64,000 nucleotides of DNA from Polytrichum commune (taxonomy: Eukaryota > Streptophyta > Polytrichopsida > Polytrichales > Polytrichaceae). The notes beneath the pieces are model-generated. The model ran no database searches. It saw nothing but the letters and a program-made list of their open reading frames with translations, and had not been told where the DNA came from. The stretch covers positions 18,695,666 to 18,759,665 of the forward strand of contig OX485807.1 in NCBI GenBank assembly GCA_950295325.1, given 5' to 3'. This document shows, one piece after another, positions 22,014 through 33,797 of the stretch. The translations under genes and the position numbers were made by a program. Numbering within the stretch: the stretch's first letter is position 1; each line of letters starts with the position of its first letter.

Positions 22014-22047
22014 GCTATGTCTAGAAACATGCTATGTCTAGAAACAT
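22014..22047 (-). repeat. 17-bp perfect tandem duplication that breaks the NB-ARC frame
   Basis: On the + strand gctatgtctagaaacat occurs twice, back to back (22014-22030, 22031-22047). One copy gives the family motif FLDIACFFQKD. The second copy adds 17 bp, a frameshift that brings TAG directly after FLDIACF. The two frames on either side are each clean NB-ARC sequence. Confidence 0.95.
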
Positions 22048-24546
22048 GCTCTTCTCTTGATCGTTCAACTTCTCAAAGCTAATCTTCAATGTTTCCCAAA
22101 TTTTCTTATCATGACTTCCATCATGTCTTGCCCTCAACAACCTTTGCAATGTTCGCTCCCATATTCTCAATCGTTTCTCCCCTTGCATGCATGTGCCCAT
22201 CACCTTCAAACTCAAAGGAAGTCCACAACATGCATCCACAATCTTTTCAACTACATGTTTCAAATATGATGAACATGATTGGTCAGTCCCAAAGGCATGC
22301 ATCAAAAATAGCTCCATAGGTTGGTTCCCATCAAGGGTTTGCATGTCCACTTTACCGGCCTTGGGGACATGATGTTCCAATGAGCTCCAATCACACGAGG
22401 TTGTGATCAACTTATGACTACCATCAACATGGTTGTACATGCTATCCAAGAGTTGATGTAGTTGACATGGTGTGCTCACATCGTCTACCACAATAAGAAT
22501 TCTCTTTGTAATTTTTTGAATATCTTTCAACATTTCTCGTGCCTCTTTTAGTGATTTTGGTTGAGATGGCATGTCTTGCATATCTTTGGATTGGTACTTG
22601 ACTGTAACCGTACATATTTCATCCTTCAAGTCACTCGCAAAACATGTTGCATCGAATTGGTGAGAGATGTGGTCACTCAAAGCCTCAGCCAATGTTGACT
22701 TGCCAATTCCGCCCATGCCCACAATTCCTAGCCTACCAACGGTTTGAAGTTGCTTTTCCAATTGGAATATTTTGTCTTGGACTCCAATCAATTTAGAAGT
22801 TCCTTTCTTGTTGTTGTTGAAGTCCTACAAAAATTTCAGCATCTCAAAAGTAAGTGATGATCGAATGATGTGTCTAAAGAGGTGTCTTCAATTTTGCGAA
22901 TTGAATTGAAATCTCTTGTGTTTGATTCATAATTTCAAAAGCACACTTACCTTCATGAATATTGGATTTGATGATGGCCCAACACTTGAAAACGAGGTTG
23001 GATTGTTGAAGTGTTCAAATTGGGGCACTAACCATAACCATGGGACAAAACTTCTACATAGTAAGCATACTTGCCACAAGCAATCGTTTGTTTCATTTGT
23101 AGCTCCTCCAATCTCAAACATACCCTTCAACATTGAACATTTCAACCTTATGAGTCTTTTATGAATCTCAAGAAATGTTGGTCTTTTTGATGGATCCAAA
23201 GACCAACAATCTTGCACTAACGATCTCAATCCCTTTGAGTAGGTCTTAGGTAGCTTTGGTCTCTTGGAATCTTGTATGTACACTTGGTACTCACGAACCA
23301 AACCAAATGAAGGTTTATCTCCTGAGAGAATATCGGAACACATCATGCCAAAACTAAATGCGTCGGCTTTCAAAGCATCTACCTCTGACAATTGATTCGC
23401 CATGACCTCAGGCGCCATGTATCCACGAGTTCCCATTTTGGATCGACCTGTGGGCACCTCCGGAGAATCCTTCACTTCAATCTTTGAAATACCAAAATCA
23501 AGTAATTTGACGTATATGCACCCAAGATCGACCAGTTGTGAGTCGTTTGGTGGAGTCACAACAACATTGCCAGGCTTCAAGTCACGATGTGCCACCTTCA
23601 TATCATGCAGGTAGCACATTCCATTTGCAATTTGTAACATAATGTCCACGGCATCTTTCTCTTTGAGAGGACCATGTGCATTTAAATAATGTGATAAGGT
23701 TGTCATTCCTAGTTCCATGACAAGCTCAAATGTGTTTTCCACCTGATGGAAACCACAACAATAAAACTTGGTGATGTTTGGATGATTCAATCCTCCTAAA
23801 ATACTTGCTTCCTTCCTAAGCTGATTTTCATGCATAGAATCACGAACGCCTATCACCTTTGTTGCACACTCCAAACCCATCCACTTCGTTGGATACACCC
23901 CTCCACCGTCACAATTTCCAAGCAGCTTAGGTGGATCTCCATATTTGGGCCGAGGATAGTTGTAAGGAAAAATGATTTTGTCCAATTCACCACCTTCAAC
24001 ACGTTGTAGACCCATCATATATTCCTTGAGGTATTGGGCAAGTTTGCAATTTTTGCAACCTTCTTTAGTTGTGCACATGTCCAAATGCTTCGAAAGCCTT
24101 CCACATATTTCATTTTGGTCTTCTTCAACTGCATCAATGGATGTCGGGTAGAATGTCATATTGTTTTCAATCACAAGAATTTCTGCTCTTCGATTGGGAT
24201 TGTGATGGCAAAATATCTCACACATTGTGTGGAAACAATATTCAAAGTCCAAAAGGAGTTCTCTAAAGCACTCCTTATTATTTATTTGCATCACTACAAC
24301 ATTAAACCAATCTTCTTTGCAACAGTCTTCAATTAATACCCTTGCTTTGTGTATAGTTTGAAGTAAATCTTTTCCAACTTTGTAGAACACCTTGTTATGA
24401 CCATTGGCGATGCTTTGCAATGTTTTGACACCGTTTTGGAAGTTGGCTACCAAATCCTCACATTGTCTTCTATTCAAAATTGCTTCCATCTTTGATAGTG
24501 CGGGATATCCCACAATTTCCATGGCTAACTGCAAAACGTTTGCCAT

Positions 24547-27366
24547 TTAAAGAAATATTGTACAATTCTTCACTATCTCGAATATGGTATTGGAGGTATT
24601 GTCCTCTTGAGGACTAATTATAATTGTCAATGAATCTTGATAGATCTTGTACCTGACATAAAACTCACAAAATATCAAGTGTTATTGATGCAAAATCGAA
24701 GCAATACTCAAATCAAGATAAATTATGAGAAGACCTTAAAACAATTCCATAACAAGGTTAAAGTGATAATATAAAAATCAAAATAGAAAATAGAAAATTG
24801 GAAAATGATAATTTTGAATCATATATTAGTCCTAAGGCAAACCTTCAACCACCTCATAACTTTATCATGGACAAAATTATGTTCATTGTTTCATGACACA
24901 ATGTTGATGAATCACGATATTTGGTTTTGGGTAATGATTGGTGTACTCTAATTTCAAAGTATTATCTTAACTACCTATACACACTTTGGATTAAAGCCAC
25001 ATGACATGATCAAAGTTGTGCTAAATTTGCATGATTCTTTATTTGTGTGTACTTGGTTTTCCTTCTTGCATCAACATACACTTGTATCTTACATATTATG
25101 TAATGTCACAATTTGAGATGAAGGGTTCAACTAGATTTAAACCAAACTTCAAAAACATCAACATTGACTATAGATATTGTAGTTAGTCAAGTGGTACCTC
25201 AATACCAACATTGCTTCTTACAACGATCGTAAATTGCGAACATTGGGCACATGGAGGAAATGTAGTAACTTGATCCAATGTGTTGGTTATACACATAAGG
25301 TTATAAAGAACGCTAAAAACTTCAAGATTTTGGCTATTTGTGGTAATGGATAGGACCCTGCCACAATTAAAACACACTAACAAGATAGATAGAAACTCCG
25401 GTCCCTTTTTAGCAAGGGGCCGGCGTGAATGAAGTGTCCGTTCGTAATGCCAATGACCCGATGCCCACTGGACCACTAACAAAACATATGTGCAAATGTC
25501 TTTTGACATGTAGAAGACAAGATAGATCCCTAAGTTTGATGTATGTACTTCAACAAATATGATGTTGAAGCATTGCTAACATATCAAAGATAAGGGGCTC
25601 TTGAATTGGGATTTAACCATCCAAATTTGTAGGTATTGTGTTTGACAGGGAGATAGTTTAATCCTATGACATGTAGCACAAAACGGATTTCAAAACTTGA
25701 AACTCATGAAAATAGGATTTGTTGAATACCAAAATTAATATATTTCTACGATTTAAGCTAAAATTGAGTTGGATACCAACCAATAGTTCTCTAAGTGGAC
25801 ACTTGCATACCCCTGGGTACACAACTCCCGTATTATATGGCCATGATTGTAATCACTTGTAATGCATTTTAGTCCAATATCAAGTGACATAATGTGTTTT
25901 AATATAGAAAACTCTTGTAGCCCTTTTAACAAGGATTCAAAAAAAAATTATACATAAGAAATGAACGTCTTTAGAAGCATGTCATTGCATTAAAAACCTA
26001 ATTATATGAGTTTTTTTAATACATGTACCATAGGTCAAACTACCCAACTTCTTGGGCTTTTCAATATAATTTCAAGATTTTTTCATCATAAGAAACACAA
26101 ACCTGCCTGAACACAAACCCAATATCGTCTACTAATGAATTTGAATCATCTGACATACCCCAATATTTGGACATCACGTTAGGGCAGATGTAACTGAAAG
26201 ATAATTAAAGTTGGCAAAAGGTAGTCATCACTGTGTTCTTTGCCCCGAGAAAAATAATTTTTTTCTTCTCTAATTGATCATTGCAAGAATCTTTTTCACT
26301 TTGTGACAGGAAATTTCTTGAGGTGAAAAATCCGTTCTATTCTTGAAACCCATTTTGGACCATTTTGACAACACACACTTAGTTTGTTAGTTTGTTCTCA
26401 TTCCTCTCGTATGACTAATGTTTCTTTTACACGCACTTAAAAAAAATTGACCATTTACCGTGGTGTTGGGTTTGAGTTCATGCAATCTACACAAATCCTC
26501 AACTTGTTGACCGTTAGTGTAACCTAGGCATAGCCAATATAGTAGAGCAAATGACATTATCAATTGCACCATAAGATACCTAGAACCTTATCAATACAAA
26601 CTAAGAATGTTTAATTAATTTTTTAACATAATCAAATAGTTGTAATATTCAAATTATAGTTATTGAAATGTATAAGTTGTGACCAGATCAACATGTTATG
26701 GCATCATGGCAAAACATTAAGAAATGATTTTTAGAACCAAAACAATGTCTTAAATATGGGAGATTATATTTATGTGGTTGTTCAATGTCATGATGGATTG
26801 CTCTTGAACTAAATTTTGTAGAAAATGATTTCTTCAACTTCAAACACTCACACAACCCCCTTGCCAAGAACAAAAATCCATAGTAATTAAGCACCAAATT
26901 GTTGAGCTTTCTATTTCCTTGAATATTTGCAATAAAGTCCAAACAATTATCCTAGACAAATTTTGACATGGGACAATAATTCCATTCATCCCTCACATAC
27001 ACTCTCTATACATTCTTGTTGACAATGGATTATAACAATTCGCAAAGTGGAAAATTTAAGTGCAATTGAGTTTTTCCTCCTTATGTGGAATTAGGTTGGT
27101 TTGAAAGAAACAAACTCGTAATCACTTGCTTTACCCCAGAAAATAACGAATTTTGTCAATTAAACCCAATATCACAATAAGTGAAGAATTACAAAACCTT
27201 TCGCCGTCATACAACTACACATGACTATGTAGCAACCTACTTGTTGCACATGCAATTACCCAATGCATTTGGTATTAGTGGATAATTACAAGTCATCCAT
27301 GCAACAAAGATGGACATGTGATTGCATATTGTGATGGTTTGTTTGTGGATAGTGCGATGGTTTTTC
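24547..27366. other. AT-rich spacer, no gene identified
   Basis: This contains the presumed promoter of the PNL gene next to 24546. Frames on the - strand at 25183-25509 and 26387-26572 show no recognisable family features. Confidence 0.55.
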
Positions 27367-27633
27367 CTAACACAATTTAAATAATGAAGTGGATATGCAC
27401 TTCCTATAGGGAGAGTACATACCTATGCATGGACGTGACTTCCAAGTCATATTGAGATCAACCTTTAAACGCACATCATGTTTCTCACAAGACATCCTGA
27501 ACCAGATGATATTTTTGCTTCCAAAGTGTTGGGGCAAAGCAAAGCTCTTTGGTAACGTCCCAACTCCACCATGACCATGAACGAAAATATAAACAATTCG
27601 ACCTTGCTTTTGTATCATAAATAGGTCCAACAC
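27367..27633 (-). pseudogene. Unidentified exon-like fragment A
   Basis: The - strand frame contains GRIVYIFVHGHGGVGTLPK and ends HDVRLKVDLNMTWKSRPCIG next to a donor-like GTATGTAC. A diverged copy of its 3' part lies at 28843-28960. I do not recognise the family. GHGGVGTL looks superficially like a P-loop but lacks the Lys-Thr, so I make no NB-ARC claim. Confidence 0.35.
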
Positions 27634-28842
27634 CGCTAATGCCTTACACTGCCATTAGCTACAACATAGGGATTGCAACAAGCAAACATGTTATGCATGA
27701 ATTTTGGACAATTCCAACTGCCATTATGAAAGTAAGGGAATGTAATGATGGTTAACAAACATGGGATACAAACATTTCAAGTTGTGGTTGATGTGTTGTT
27801 ACTTTTGTTATTGTCTTTTCATGTTTTTGTCCCCACTAGTGCACATCCATTATTAATTTTGAACAAGTGGTATAACCAAAAAGATTTAAATGACAATTCA
27901 ATTTGTTTTGAGTTGATGTGAAATTATTGAAATACATGACTAACCATGTGCAACTATGATAGTTGCAATTTGAGCAATGTTTGAAGGCAAAGTCTATCAA
28001 ATATCCAAAATATTATGCAAGCATGTATGATTAGAGTGGTCAAACTGTTAGTTGCATACCTATTAATTCTCCAAATATTAAGCCCAAAGTCTCTAGACTA
28101 GCTTGGCTTGATGGATTCACAAACTGGACCAACGCAAGCACCTCAGAAGGAACTCGCTCCTTAAATAACACTAAAACTACATTCACATGATCATGCTATT
28201 AAAAGTACATAATCTTTGAGGATCGGACAAGTTCATGTCACTCATAATCTCTACCACCTCAGTTGGGTTGGGTCACATCAATTGTCATCGACTCACTATT
28301 CAAAAATCGACTGATGTTTATTATCACGTAGTAAAGTTTGTTGTATCTCTCATAACATATTTGAACAAAATTTGACTATGGCCTTACATGGTGAAGGCAC
28401 CACAAATACTCAAGCGGAACAAAGTTGGAAGGTGAAAGTCTACCACATATCTAGAATTCTCATCAAGCAATCGAACTCTCCGCTTGTTAAACATTATGTC
28501 TTATTTCTTGGTAATCTAAGCGGCACTCGACTGATCTGGCTTGGCTTGGTAGATTCACAAACGACATGACCACCTCACCCTTGGTGAGATGCAACTCATC
28601 CTCTAGCAAATCAAGATTCTTCTTACACAGTTATTTTGATCCTAAATGTCAACAAATTGGTTCAAATTAAGACCGCAAATGTCCCTCATGAACTTTATGA
28701 CCCAAAAATTGTTGTGCTTCCTGCAAGCCATGCAATGTTCCTCAAAGTTGGAAGTGCTTTCGACTCAACAACAAGCTAGATGTGGGTCCTCACAAGGAAT
28801 CATGCAACCACATAGCAACCTTGAGATACAGAAAAATATGCA
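27634..28842. other. AT-rich spacer within a diverged segmental duplication
   Basis: Segments near 28080 (ctagcttggcttgatggattcac) and near 28530 (tctggcttggcttggtagat) match. Together with the two exon-like fragments they suggest that about 1 kb was duplicated and then diverged. Confidence 0.4.
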
Positions 28843-28960
28843 GCTTTGTGAAAGGATCGTACATACCTATGAAAGGCGCGACTTGGTGTTTAGATGCTCC
28901 TTCAAATTGACATCCCAATCCTCATGAGGCTTGCGGAAGCGAGCATCCATAGAGTCCCTC
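28843..28960 (-). pseudogene. Unidentified exon-like fragment B, paralogue of fragment A
   Basis: On the - strand the frame reads RDSMRRDSMDARFRKPHE then DWDVNLKEHLNTKSRLS, with a TAG and GTATGTAC at the place where fragment A has IG and the same donor-like word. The frame similarity (DVxLKxxLNxxxKSR) shows homology to fragment A. Function is unknown. Confidence 0.35.
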
Positions 28961-29241
28961 CTCATGCTATCCCTTGCCCCCAAAAGTGTCGAACCAACGC
29001 TGAACCACTACCCAACTCAACAACGAGCTAGTCTCATCACCAAAAAGAACCACCGACAAATATCTGCTTCCAGGCCCGTTGCTTCCTGTTTACTCTGGTC
29101 CTCTCAGCATGAAGCACACCAACTTCAGAGATCCGCCAAATCATGGAACACAAATTGAACACTTGATCATTAGGACCAATGGATTGAAGCAAGAAACTCC
29201 TGAATCGAAGCGAGGGTCGCAGTTGCACTGCCTTTCGTTCA

Positions 29242-29511
29242 TCAATCCGAAGTGGGATAAGAGGAGACCAGCCAGGAAGCAAAGTGGAAGAGGAGCGCAA
29301 AGAGTAGGAAAACGCCCATGAGCCTAAGCATGAGAACATCAGCGCCCTTCAGGAGCCACGAACCAACACTAGCAAAAGCCTGTATGGGAGTGGGTTGATC
29401 GTGAGAGCTGTGGTGGAGAAGGAGAGGCAGCCACACTGTAAGCGGAAGGGCGGCTATGGCGGGGAAGAAGGTGGGAGCAGAGTGAGTTTCCTCGGCCAAG
29501 TCCAGGTTCAT
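29242..29511 (-). CDS. Small ORF with a possible membrane segment, 89 aa, uncertain
   Basis: The frame starts with ATG and codes for a hydrophobic stretch near the C-terminus (MLRLMGVFLLFALLFHFASW). The surrounding 28.9-29.65 kb is clearly richer in GC than both flanks, as first exons often are here. No family was recognised, and it could be chance. Confidence 0.2.
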   Translation of the reverse strand: MNLDLAEETHSAPTFFPAIAALPLTVWLPLLLHHSSHDQPTPIQAFASVGSWLLKGADVLMLRLMGVFLLFALLFHFASWLVSSYPTSD

Positions 29512-29659
29512 AATGCATGGGCATCACCTGGTCACCTGGCTTGGTTGTGCCTTTTGGCCCAGCATGGGTTACCGATTTTTTTGGAATCCTCCCTCTCCTG
29601 TAGCTCTCACGCTGTTCAAAGTGTCTGCAATTTGGCGAGATTCGCACTCAATGTGAGTA

Positions 29660-30649
29660 CAGTCCTACCTCTTTAATACGACACTCGATAATATGACAAC
29701 CTCGATATTATGACACAAATTTCGTAAACCAAACTTCCTAGTTCAAATCTACCTCTATACTACGACTATGACAATGTTAATACGACACTCCTAGACCCCC
29801 CAAATGTCATATTATAGAGGTAATAAATGCATTTATATGGTGGGTCCCACACACTTATATATACATAAATACATAATTTATTTTAAATTCATAAATCCTA
29901 TACATATGAAGTTTGGATTAAGGAAGTTTAAATGTAAAATGATGAAATAAACATGAGAACCATATGGGAACTAGGTTCTCTTTCTAAAACCCTACTCATG
30001 AGGACCAAAGAGAAAAATCGAGATTGATCAAGGAGTCCGAAGACCTGGCCCTTCTTATATCAAAACTGCAGCTTGGATCATATGAGATGCCATTTGAAGA
30101 GTATGTGGTAATGGAAGGTGAAGACATCATTGAGGCTGAATATTGCATGTCAGAGCTGGTTGATATGGCCTTAGGACAGAGAATAGAGCCAGTTAGTTTG
30201 GACCTTACTGCTGAGACCGTAAACCCTTTAGATGTTGATGAGAGACCCCCACCTATTGTGAAACTGACGGATGCTCAACAACATGCTCAGCTATTAGCTA
30301 CATTTTTTATGGACAATTCATTAGACTTCACTCCCGCAAATCTAATGAAATTGCAGGGCATAATAGAGAAGCTCAATAAGATATATGTTGCTAACTTGAA
30401 GTGGCAACACCAACTATTGATTCCTTCTTCAAGTCCACATAGGTTTAGTGAGGAGAATTTGCATATTTGTAATACATTTGAAAGAATACTCATTTTTACA
30501 TATGGAAAAATATCTCAAGTGTGCTTTTATGAAGTACCTCGTTACTGTGACAACCAGGTCCAATTTGTCATATTATTGAATATGTGACACCTCGATAATA
30601 CGACCTTTTTCTCGTTTCCCAAACGTGTCATATTAAAGAGGTAGGATTG
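29660..30649 (+). mobile_element. pogo/Tigger-like DNA transposon, internally deleted, 990 bp
   Basis: Terminal inverted repeats start CAGTCCTACCTCTTTAATAC on the left and CAATCCTACCTCTTTAATAT on the right (reverse complement). Each is flanked by TA (29658-29659 and 30650-30651), as in the Tc1/mariner superfamily. Sub-terminal motifs (cctcgataata, aaacttcc) recur on both sides. The interior retains only the C-terminal tail of a transposase, so the element is non-autonomous. Confidence 0.85.
30024..30587 (+). pseudogene. Tigger/CENP-B-type transposase C-terminal remnant
   Basis: The frame has no ATG at its start and lacks the DDE catalytic core. It encodes acidic sequence with EEYVVMEGEDIIEAEYCMSE and a later TDAQQHAQLLATFF...ANLMKLQGIIEKLNKI. 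This is the usual acidic tail plus helical end of pogo/Tigger transposases. It lies inside the TA-flanked element, which supports the call. Confidence 0.6.
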
Positions 30650-31111
30650 TATGTAATTGTTCTGCACTGGGTTTGAGAGTGACAGACACGTTTAAATAAA
30701 TCAATGTGATATTGTTTCAAGCAGGGTCTGCCAAGAGCCTAAGGCTAGTGTAAATGCAGCCTACAAAATTTGTGACTTAGCCTATAAAATTTTGAAAGTG
30801 TAGGACAAAGAGCCTATGGACAATTTAAAAACATAGGATATCAACCTATGTGATAAAAAACATGTAGGAAATTTTGCCTACAAATTTTTTTAAAGAGAGG
30901 ATTTTAGTCATTCATCCTTCTTCAAATTGGGAAATTAGTTGGCCTAAGTACATATCTTTAGGCTAATACTCAGGGCTCTTGGGTGGCACATAGGCGGATA
31001 TCAATAATAGCCCTAACACCCTCCCCGCCGATCTTTACAAATACCATTCATCACAGCTCCTCTCTCATCAACTCCTCTCTCTCTCTCTCTCTGTGAAGCA
31101 TGCAGCGTCAT

Positions 31112-31147
<36 letters not shown>

Positions 31148-31555
31148 GGAGCCGGAAAAGGGATCAGTCATCGGAAGGGAAGCTAGGCTGTTTGTTTTGG
31201 ACACATGGGACGATACTGAGCCTAAGGAGGGGCAGAGCTGGATTAATACTAGGGTAGAAGTAGATTTACATTAGCCTTGTGAGTGGTGCTTGTAGATGTG
31301 GCTTGTTTATTGGGAGATTAACTGTGTGTGATTAGGTGAGTAAGTGGGCAAATCAATGAGCATGGGCACGCCAGTGTGTACTGTGGCATTGCTTAAGGCC
31401 ATTGGTAGGTAGCTCAGGATTAGTTAGCTGGCGCATTATTGTGGCCGGAAGTTTGAGAGTGGGGGTTGGTGTTCATTGGATGATGGTGTGTGGCAATGAG
31501 TACAAGGTAAAAGAGTATTTTTAAATACTTGTGACCTCTCATGCCTTGAATAAAG
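30650..31555. other. Spacer with CT microsatellite
   Basis: (CT)n runs lie at about 31075-31094 and 31117-31144. A possible 5' part of the hAT element starts within this stretch, but no terminal repeat could be fixed. Confidence 0.5.
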
Positions 31556-31840
31556 TTGTGTGTTTGCCAATGTGTTAGTACTGCTACTTGTGAGAGAGCT
31601 TTCTCTGCGCAGAATAACATCAAGCAGAAGACTAGGAATCGAATGACAACAACACACTTGGATAGTGTGATGCAGGTGGCGATTGAAGGACCAACCAAAA
31701 ATTTTGAGTTTATTTTGGAGGAAGATATATCTTTGTGGAAGGATTCAAGAAAGTTTCGATTCTTGTTTACTAATCCTGAGAAATATCTTGCAGGAAGAGT
31801 AGAGGTTGAATCAGAAGATGGTGAGGACTTTCACCCTTAA
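31556..31840 (+). pseudogene. hAT transposase C-terminal (dimerisation) fragment
   Basis: The frame reads VSTATCERAFSAQNNIKQKT then RNRMTTTHLDSVMQVAIEGP, matching the conserved hAT C-terminal dimerisation domain (cERaFSaxnxIKtkxRNRL...LdxlmxixxeGP). It ends with an acidic tail and TAA. Upstream catalytic parts are missing, so this is a fragment. I could not find matching CAGGG-type ends or an 8-bp duplication around it. Confidence 0.75.
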
Positions 31841-32337
31841 ACTCATTTGAATTTTAGCAACCTTTCATTATAATCAACTCTTTAAAAAAGAGTTGGTTAA
31901 TCCTTGGCCTTCAAACGTGGTGAAGGGCTTAGCCAAGTTTAATTCCTGCCAAGGATACCACTTAGTACTCAAATTTTGAATTTAAAGCCTACAACATTAA
32001 AAGATATGAAGGATTTTAACCTACTAAAAATTAGTTTTGAAGGCAATTGGCGGGTAACTTAAAAACTCAAAAGGTTTTCAACTTACAAAAATTTGATATT
32101 GTAGGATGCAACCTATGCCATGAGGGAAATAGCCTATGCCCTTTTAAAGAGGTAGGCAATTAACCTCAATAACTTCAAAAACTTTTCGGACCATGGTTTC
32201 AAGTCTTGCCAAGTCCAGGCACACATTGAGCGATACTTACGACTTTGGTTACAAGATTCTTGAGTATTCATGACTCCAGCTTTGTTGCCCGAATTGTCTC
32301 TACTTATTTTACTCGAGATTCGCCTCCTTTGTCCTAC
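31841..32337. other. Spacer, no gene seen
   Basis: AT-rich sequence with several runs of aacct/ggtt, probably the 3' part of the hAT copy. Confidence 0.5.
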
Positions 32338-33411
32338 GGAGGATGTTAAGTTCCCCACACAAAGTTTGTTGGGGAGGAAGATTCGGACAGGGGCAGCGGC
32401 CCGTTCAAAAAATCAAGATTCTCTGGACCCGACCGAAAATTGTTGTCCGCCCGCCGGACTTCGAAAAAACTATTGCCCTTGCATTCTTGAAGGCCGCTTT
32501 ATCCACAAGTCCCATATTGAGTGCACTTCACCTTCAAGGTCCCAAATCCAATATATATGTTCACTTTCATTGAGTAAATAAGCAATTGGTTGGAATTTCA
32601 TTTTCAAAGTGAAACCACCAATAAACGATTTAATTAACTTGGAAGTCAGAAATATTACAAAACCCTCATTAGCACTAAGGTTATGATTTCTGTGACTTAC
32701 CATTCAAAGGGTTTGTGTCATTCTAATTAATGATAAGTTATATTTACTGGATTTAATTCGAGTAAATCATGATTAATTACAGTAAGTACATTTTATAATT
32801 ACTTAGGCTTAATTAATTTGGTAAGCATGCTTTCTGATTTAAATGGTCTTAATGAGAATTAATCAGGATCAATTAGACTTAGTTACATTCAATCACACTC
32901 AATTAGTTTAAATGCGTATGAAAACTTTGTGAAAGTAGAAGGTATTAACTAAAGCATTATAAAATACTATAATATTATAATATTTAACATATTAATTTAA
33001 ATAAATAAATTTAGCTCCATTTTAGAATGACACCAACCTTCAATGGTAAGTCACAAAAATTATAACCTTAGTGCTAATGAGGGTTTTGTGATATTTTTGA
33101 CTTCCAAGTTAATTATATAATTTATTGGCGGTGTCACTTTGAAAATAGAATTCCAACGAATTGCTTATTTACTCAATGGAAGTGAACATACATATTGGAT
33201 TTGGGACCTTGAAGGTGAAGTGCACTCAATATGGGATTTGTGGATAAGTGGGCTTCAAGAATGCAAGGGCAATGATGTTTTCGAAGTCGGGCGGGCGGGC
33301 AACAGTTTTTGGTCGGGTCCAGAAAATCTTGATTTTTTGGACGGGTAGCTGCCCCTACCCAAATCTTCCTCCCAAGAAAAGTTCGGGGGGGGGGGGGTCT
33401 TAACGTCCTCC
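32338..33411. mobile_element. MULE-like non-autonomous element with long inverted arms, 1074 bp
   Basis: The left arm (32338 to about 32730) and right arm (about 33025-33411) are inverted copies of roughly 390 bp. They begin GGAGGATGTTAAG and GGAGGACGTTAAG. TTGTCCTAC lies on both sides (32329-32337 and 33412-33420), a 9-bp duplication as Mutator-like elements make. The 295-bp centre is AT-rich. No transposase is encoded. The right arm has a run of about 13 G near its end. Confidence 0.85.
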
Positions 33412-33420
33412 TTGTCCTAC

Positions 33421-33792
33421 TCTTGGTGTGGGGAGTACCGAGGTTTAGTTACGAGCTAGCCGAAATTTGTTGGATATTTCCGAATGAGTTTGCAATGTTG
33501 ACTTTGTTAAAAGAATGTCTAGCAACAATGTTTATGTGTGACTTTGCTATGTTTTAGTGTTGTTTGTTAGTGGTGGTTGGTACTCGAGCTGCAATGACAC
33601 ACGATCGCTATTTATATGACATCGATCTTTTCAATTGTGTGCAACAATGTATGTAGAGATGGTGTATATTACCTACCTCTAAGGAAATGATAAAGCCTTG
33701 TTGATATCGATAATAAGTAAGAGGTTTGCTAACACCTGATGTACGTTCTACTAACATACTTCGTGGTATACTTGGGAAGCATGGGCACAGGT
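33421..33792. other. Short spacer left of the Ty3 element
   Basis: No recognised gene. From an ATG at 33740 a frame runs to the LTR insertion site and remains open past it on the other side (from 40867) to a TGA near 40947, about 44 codons in the empty-site order. This may be chance. Confidence 0.3.
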
Positions 33793-33797
33793 GAGGA

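Larger units (their letters stand above)
17590..24546 (-). pseudogene. Protein kinase-NB-ARC-LRR (PNL) resistance-type pseudogene
   Basis: Exon 1 (24546-22951) encodes a helical N-terminus (about residues 1-120) and a kinase domain: Lys230 (ATKVI), Glu246, HRDLKPGN 320-327, DFG 350-352, APE 378-380. A canonical Gly-rich loop is not obvious. Exon 2 (22824-21749) has the NB-ARC: P-loop GMGGIGKST, kinase-2 ILIVVDDVS, GLPL (CCGLPLSLK), FLDIACFF and MHD (LDMHDQLRDMG). Exon 3 starts at 21592 (GIELVQGL) and holds the LRRs. Donors and acceptors are GT-AG and phase 0. A 17-bp tandem duplication at 22014-22047 shifts the frame within FLDIACFF. A TAA ends the LRR frame at 17918, where neighbouring units have CAA. 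LRR-like sequence continues, decayed, to about 17590. Intact relatives would act as cytoplasmic immune receptors. This kinase-NBS-LRR order is characteristic of mosses. Confidence 0.85.

Noticed and set aside
27560..27610. HGHGGVGTL as an NB-ARC P-loop
   Set aside because: The essential Lys-Thr/Ser is missing and no other NB-ARC motif follows.
30724..32215. CAGGGTCTGCCAAGAG near 30724 and ttgccaagtccagg near 32205 as hAT terminal repeats
   Set aside because: The two ends match poorly as inverted repeats and no 8-bp duplication flanks them.
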